Assembly: GCA_018817995.1 (NCBI GenBank) | Contig: JAHISW010000022.1 | Location: 1-10,631 of the forward strand | Direction of reading: 5' to 3' | DNA length: 10,631 bases | From: Patescibacteria group bacterium | GTDB taxonomy: Bacteria > Patescibacteriota > Minisyncoccia > JAHISW01 > Tagabacteraceae | In this document: piece after piece, positions 10,103-10,631 of the stretch | Layout: each line of letters opens with the position of its first letter | How positions within the stretch are numbered: the stretch's first letter is position 1 | The notes under the pieces: model-generated | What the model was told of the DNA's origin: nothing | Seen by the model: the letters and a program-made list of their open reading frames with translations, nothing else | Databases searched by the model: none | Translations under genes and position numbers: made by a program

Positions 10103-10631
10103 ATGAATAGTAATTCAGATAACATAAGAAATTTTTGCATCATTGCCCATATTGACCATGGTAAGTCTACTTTAGCTGACAGGTTTTTGGAGATAACAAA
10201 AACTGTGGAAAAAAGAATAATGCAGGAGCAATATCTTGACCAAATGGAACTGGAACGTGAAAGGGGAATAACGATAAAAATGCAACCCGTCAGAATGATT
10301 TACAGAGTAAATCATTCGGAAATTCTAAGCACGAAGCACGAAGCGCGAAACAAGTCTCAAATTCAAAATTCAAATACCTCAAACAAAAGTTTCGGATTTC
10401 GAAATTTGGATTTCGAATTTACAAGTTCAGAATATATTCTGAACTTGATAGATACTCCAGGACATATTGATTTTTCGTACGAAGTTTCTCGATCTCTTAA
10501 AGCTGTGGAAGGTGCGGTTTTACTGGTTGATGCTACCCAAGGCGTGCAGGCGCAGACGGTTGGCAATCTTGAAATGGCGAAAGCGCTGGGGCTTACCGTT
10601 GTTCCGGTTGTGAATAAAATAGACAGCCCGA
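10103..10631 (+). CDS. lepA: Elongation factor 4 (LepA), 5' part, with an insertion in the GTPase domain
   Basis: LepA is a ribosome-associated GTPase that acts on stalled or mis-translocated ribosomes. Only the first 176 codons are in the window; the frame remains open to the edge. GTPase motifs are complete: G1 AHIDHGKST (15-23), G2 region ERERGITIK (51-59), G3 DTPGH (117-121) and G4 NKID (171-174). LepA proteins normally have only a short loop between GITIK and DTPGH. Here there are about 57 residues, including an asparagine/serine/phenylalanine-rich segment (about 70-109, for example [17 protein letters not shown]) with no resemblance to LepA. The corresponding DNA is a repeat-rich insertion described separately. 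The start is ATG at 10103 without a Shine-Dalgarno sequence. Identity is certain; whether the inserted loop remains in the folded protein is unknown. Confidence 0.97.
   Translation, partial: MNSNSDNIRNFCIIAHIDHGKSTLADRFLEITKTVEKRIMQEQYLDQMELERERGITIKMQPVRMIYRVNHSEILSTKHEARNKSQIQNSNTSNKSFGFRNLDFEFTSSEYILNLIDTPGHIDFSYEVSRSLKAVEGAVLLVDATQGVQAQTVGNLEMAKALGLTVVPVVNKIDSP
10293..10317. repeat. Left-junction hairpin of the lepA insertion
   Basis: A perfect 11-bp inverted repeat, GAATGATTTAC-aga-GTAAATCATTC. The left arm encodes the native-looking residues of VRMIYR; the right arm is its inverted copy at the edge of the insertion. Confidence 0.9.
10307..10434 (+). mobile_element. Palindrome-rich insertion element within lepA
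   Basis: The segment has no LepA-like coding content and is composed of repeats. It contains three tandem 7-mers GCACGAA, GCACGAA, GCGCGAA (10329-10349), and a long imperfect hairpin whose arms 10359-10375 and 10404-10420 pair at 16 of 17 positions (15 Watson-Crick pairs and one wobble). It also contains CGAAAC/GTTTCG. Its left and right edges are inverted copies of neighbouring lepA sequence. I recall similar 'GCACGAAGCACGAA...GGATTTCGAATTT' repeats as common in CPR and other uncultivated bacterial genomes, usually between genes; that is memory, not a search. The exact borders are estimates. Confidence 0.75.
10422..10447. repeat. Right-junction palindrome of the lepA insertion
   Basis: A perfect 26-base palindrome. 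The left half CAAGTTCAGAATA is the inverted copy of the right half TATTCTGAACTTG, which encodes native LepA residues (YILNL before IDTPGH). Confidence 0.92.

Noticed and set aside
10363..10566. Minus-strand frame of 67 codons opposite lepA
   Set aside because: The plus strand encodes GTPase motifs over the same bases, and the minus frame has no recognisable feature.

Overview
The window looks like a chromosomal segment from a Candidate Phyla Radiation (Patescibacteria) bacterium, most likely within Parcubacteria. The reasons are its AT-rich coding sequence, very short intergenic gaps, a compact class A RNase P RNA, a Gly/Arg-rich protein with CxxC-x17-CxxC zinc ribbons, a REP-associated (Y1/IS200-like) transposase, and several genes without a Shine-Dalgarno sequence. 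The lineage call is inference; no rRNA gene is present to confirm it.

Layout: (1) 1-96 is the C-terminal tail of a membrane protein, possibly VIT1/CCC1-like. (2) 213-488 encodes a PxxKW-type cysteine-rich protein with its own strong promoter, a possible operator palindrome and a terminator. (3) 616-1173 encodes the double zinc-ribbon RGG-type protein. (4) 1233-2327 is a two-gene unit: a small helical protein of unknown function and a protein made of two tandem copies of one domain, the second carrying an HELCE motif. (5) 2380-4083 is dnaG. (6) 4128-4431 on the minus strand is rnpB, with a clear promoter and terminator, convergent with dnaG. (7) 4549-8598 is an operon of an O-antigen-ligase-like membrane protein with a TPR tail and murJ, pointing to cell-envelope assembly. 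(8) 8663-9328 is a REP-associated tyrosine transposase. (9) 9383-10009 on the minus strand is a lipoprotein. (10) 10103-10631 is the 5' part of lepA, cut by the window edge.

The most striking theme is short palindromic DNA placed inside functional genes without destroying them. The lepA reading frame carries an insertion of roughly 40 codons in the GTPase domain, between the G2 and G3 motifs. It is rich in inverted repeats, and each junction is an inverted copy of the adjoining lepA sequence. The transposase gene has one hairpin just upstream and two more copies inside its coding region, both in the same frame and both encoding LGSSTSK. The RNase P RNA carries the same CCCGCTTAGCGGG hairpin at two peripheral positions. 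Together these resemble, by analogy, the in-frame palindromic elements known from Rickettsia genes.

Information-processing genes (dnaG, rnpB, lepA) alternate with envelope genes (the ligase-like protein, murJ, the lipoprotein). Promoters with good -35/-10 elements can be read for most units, and several place the transcription start within a few bases of the start codon. Only the PxxKW gene and the lipoprotein gene have an obvious Shine-Dalgarno sequence.
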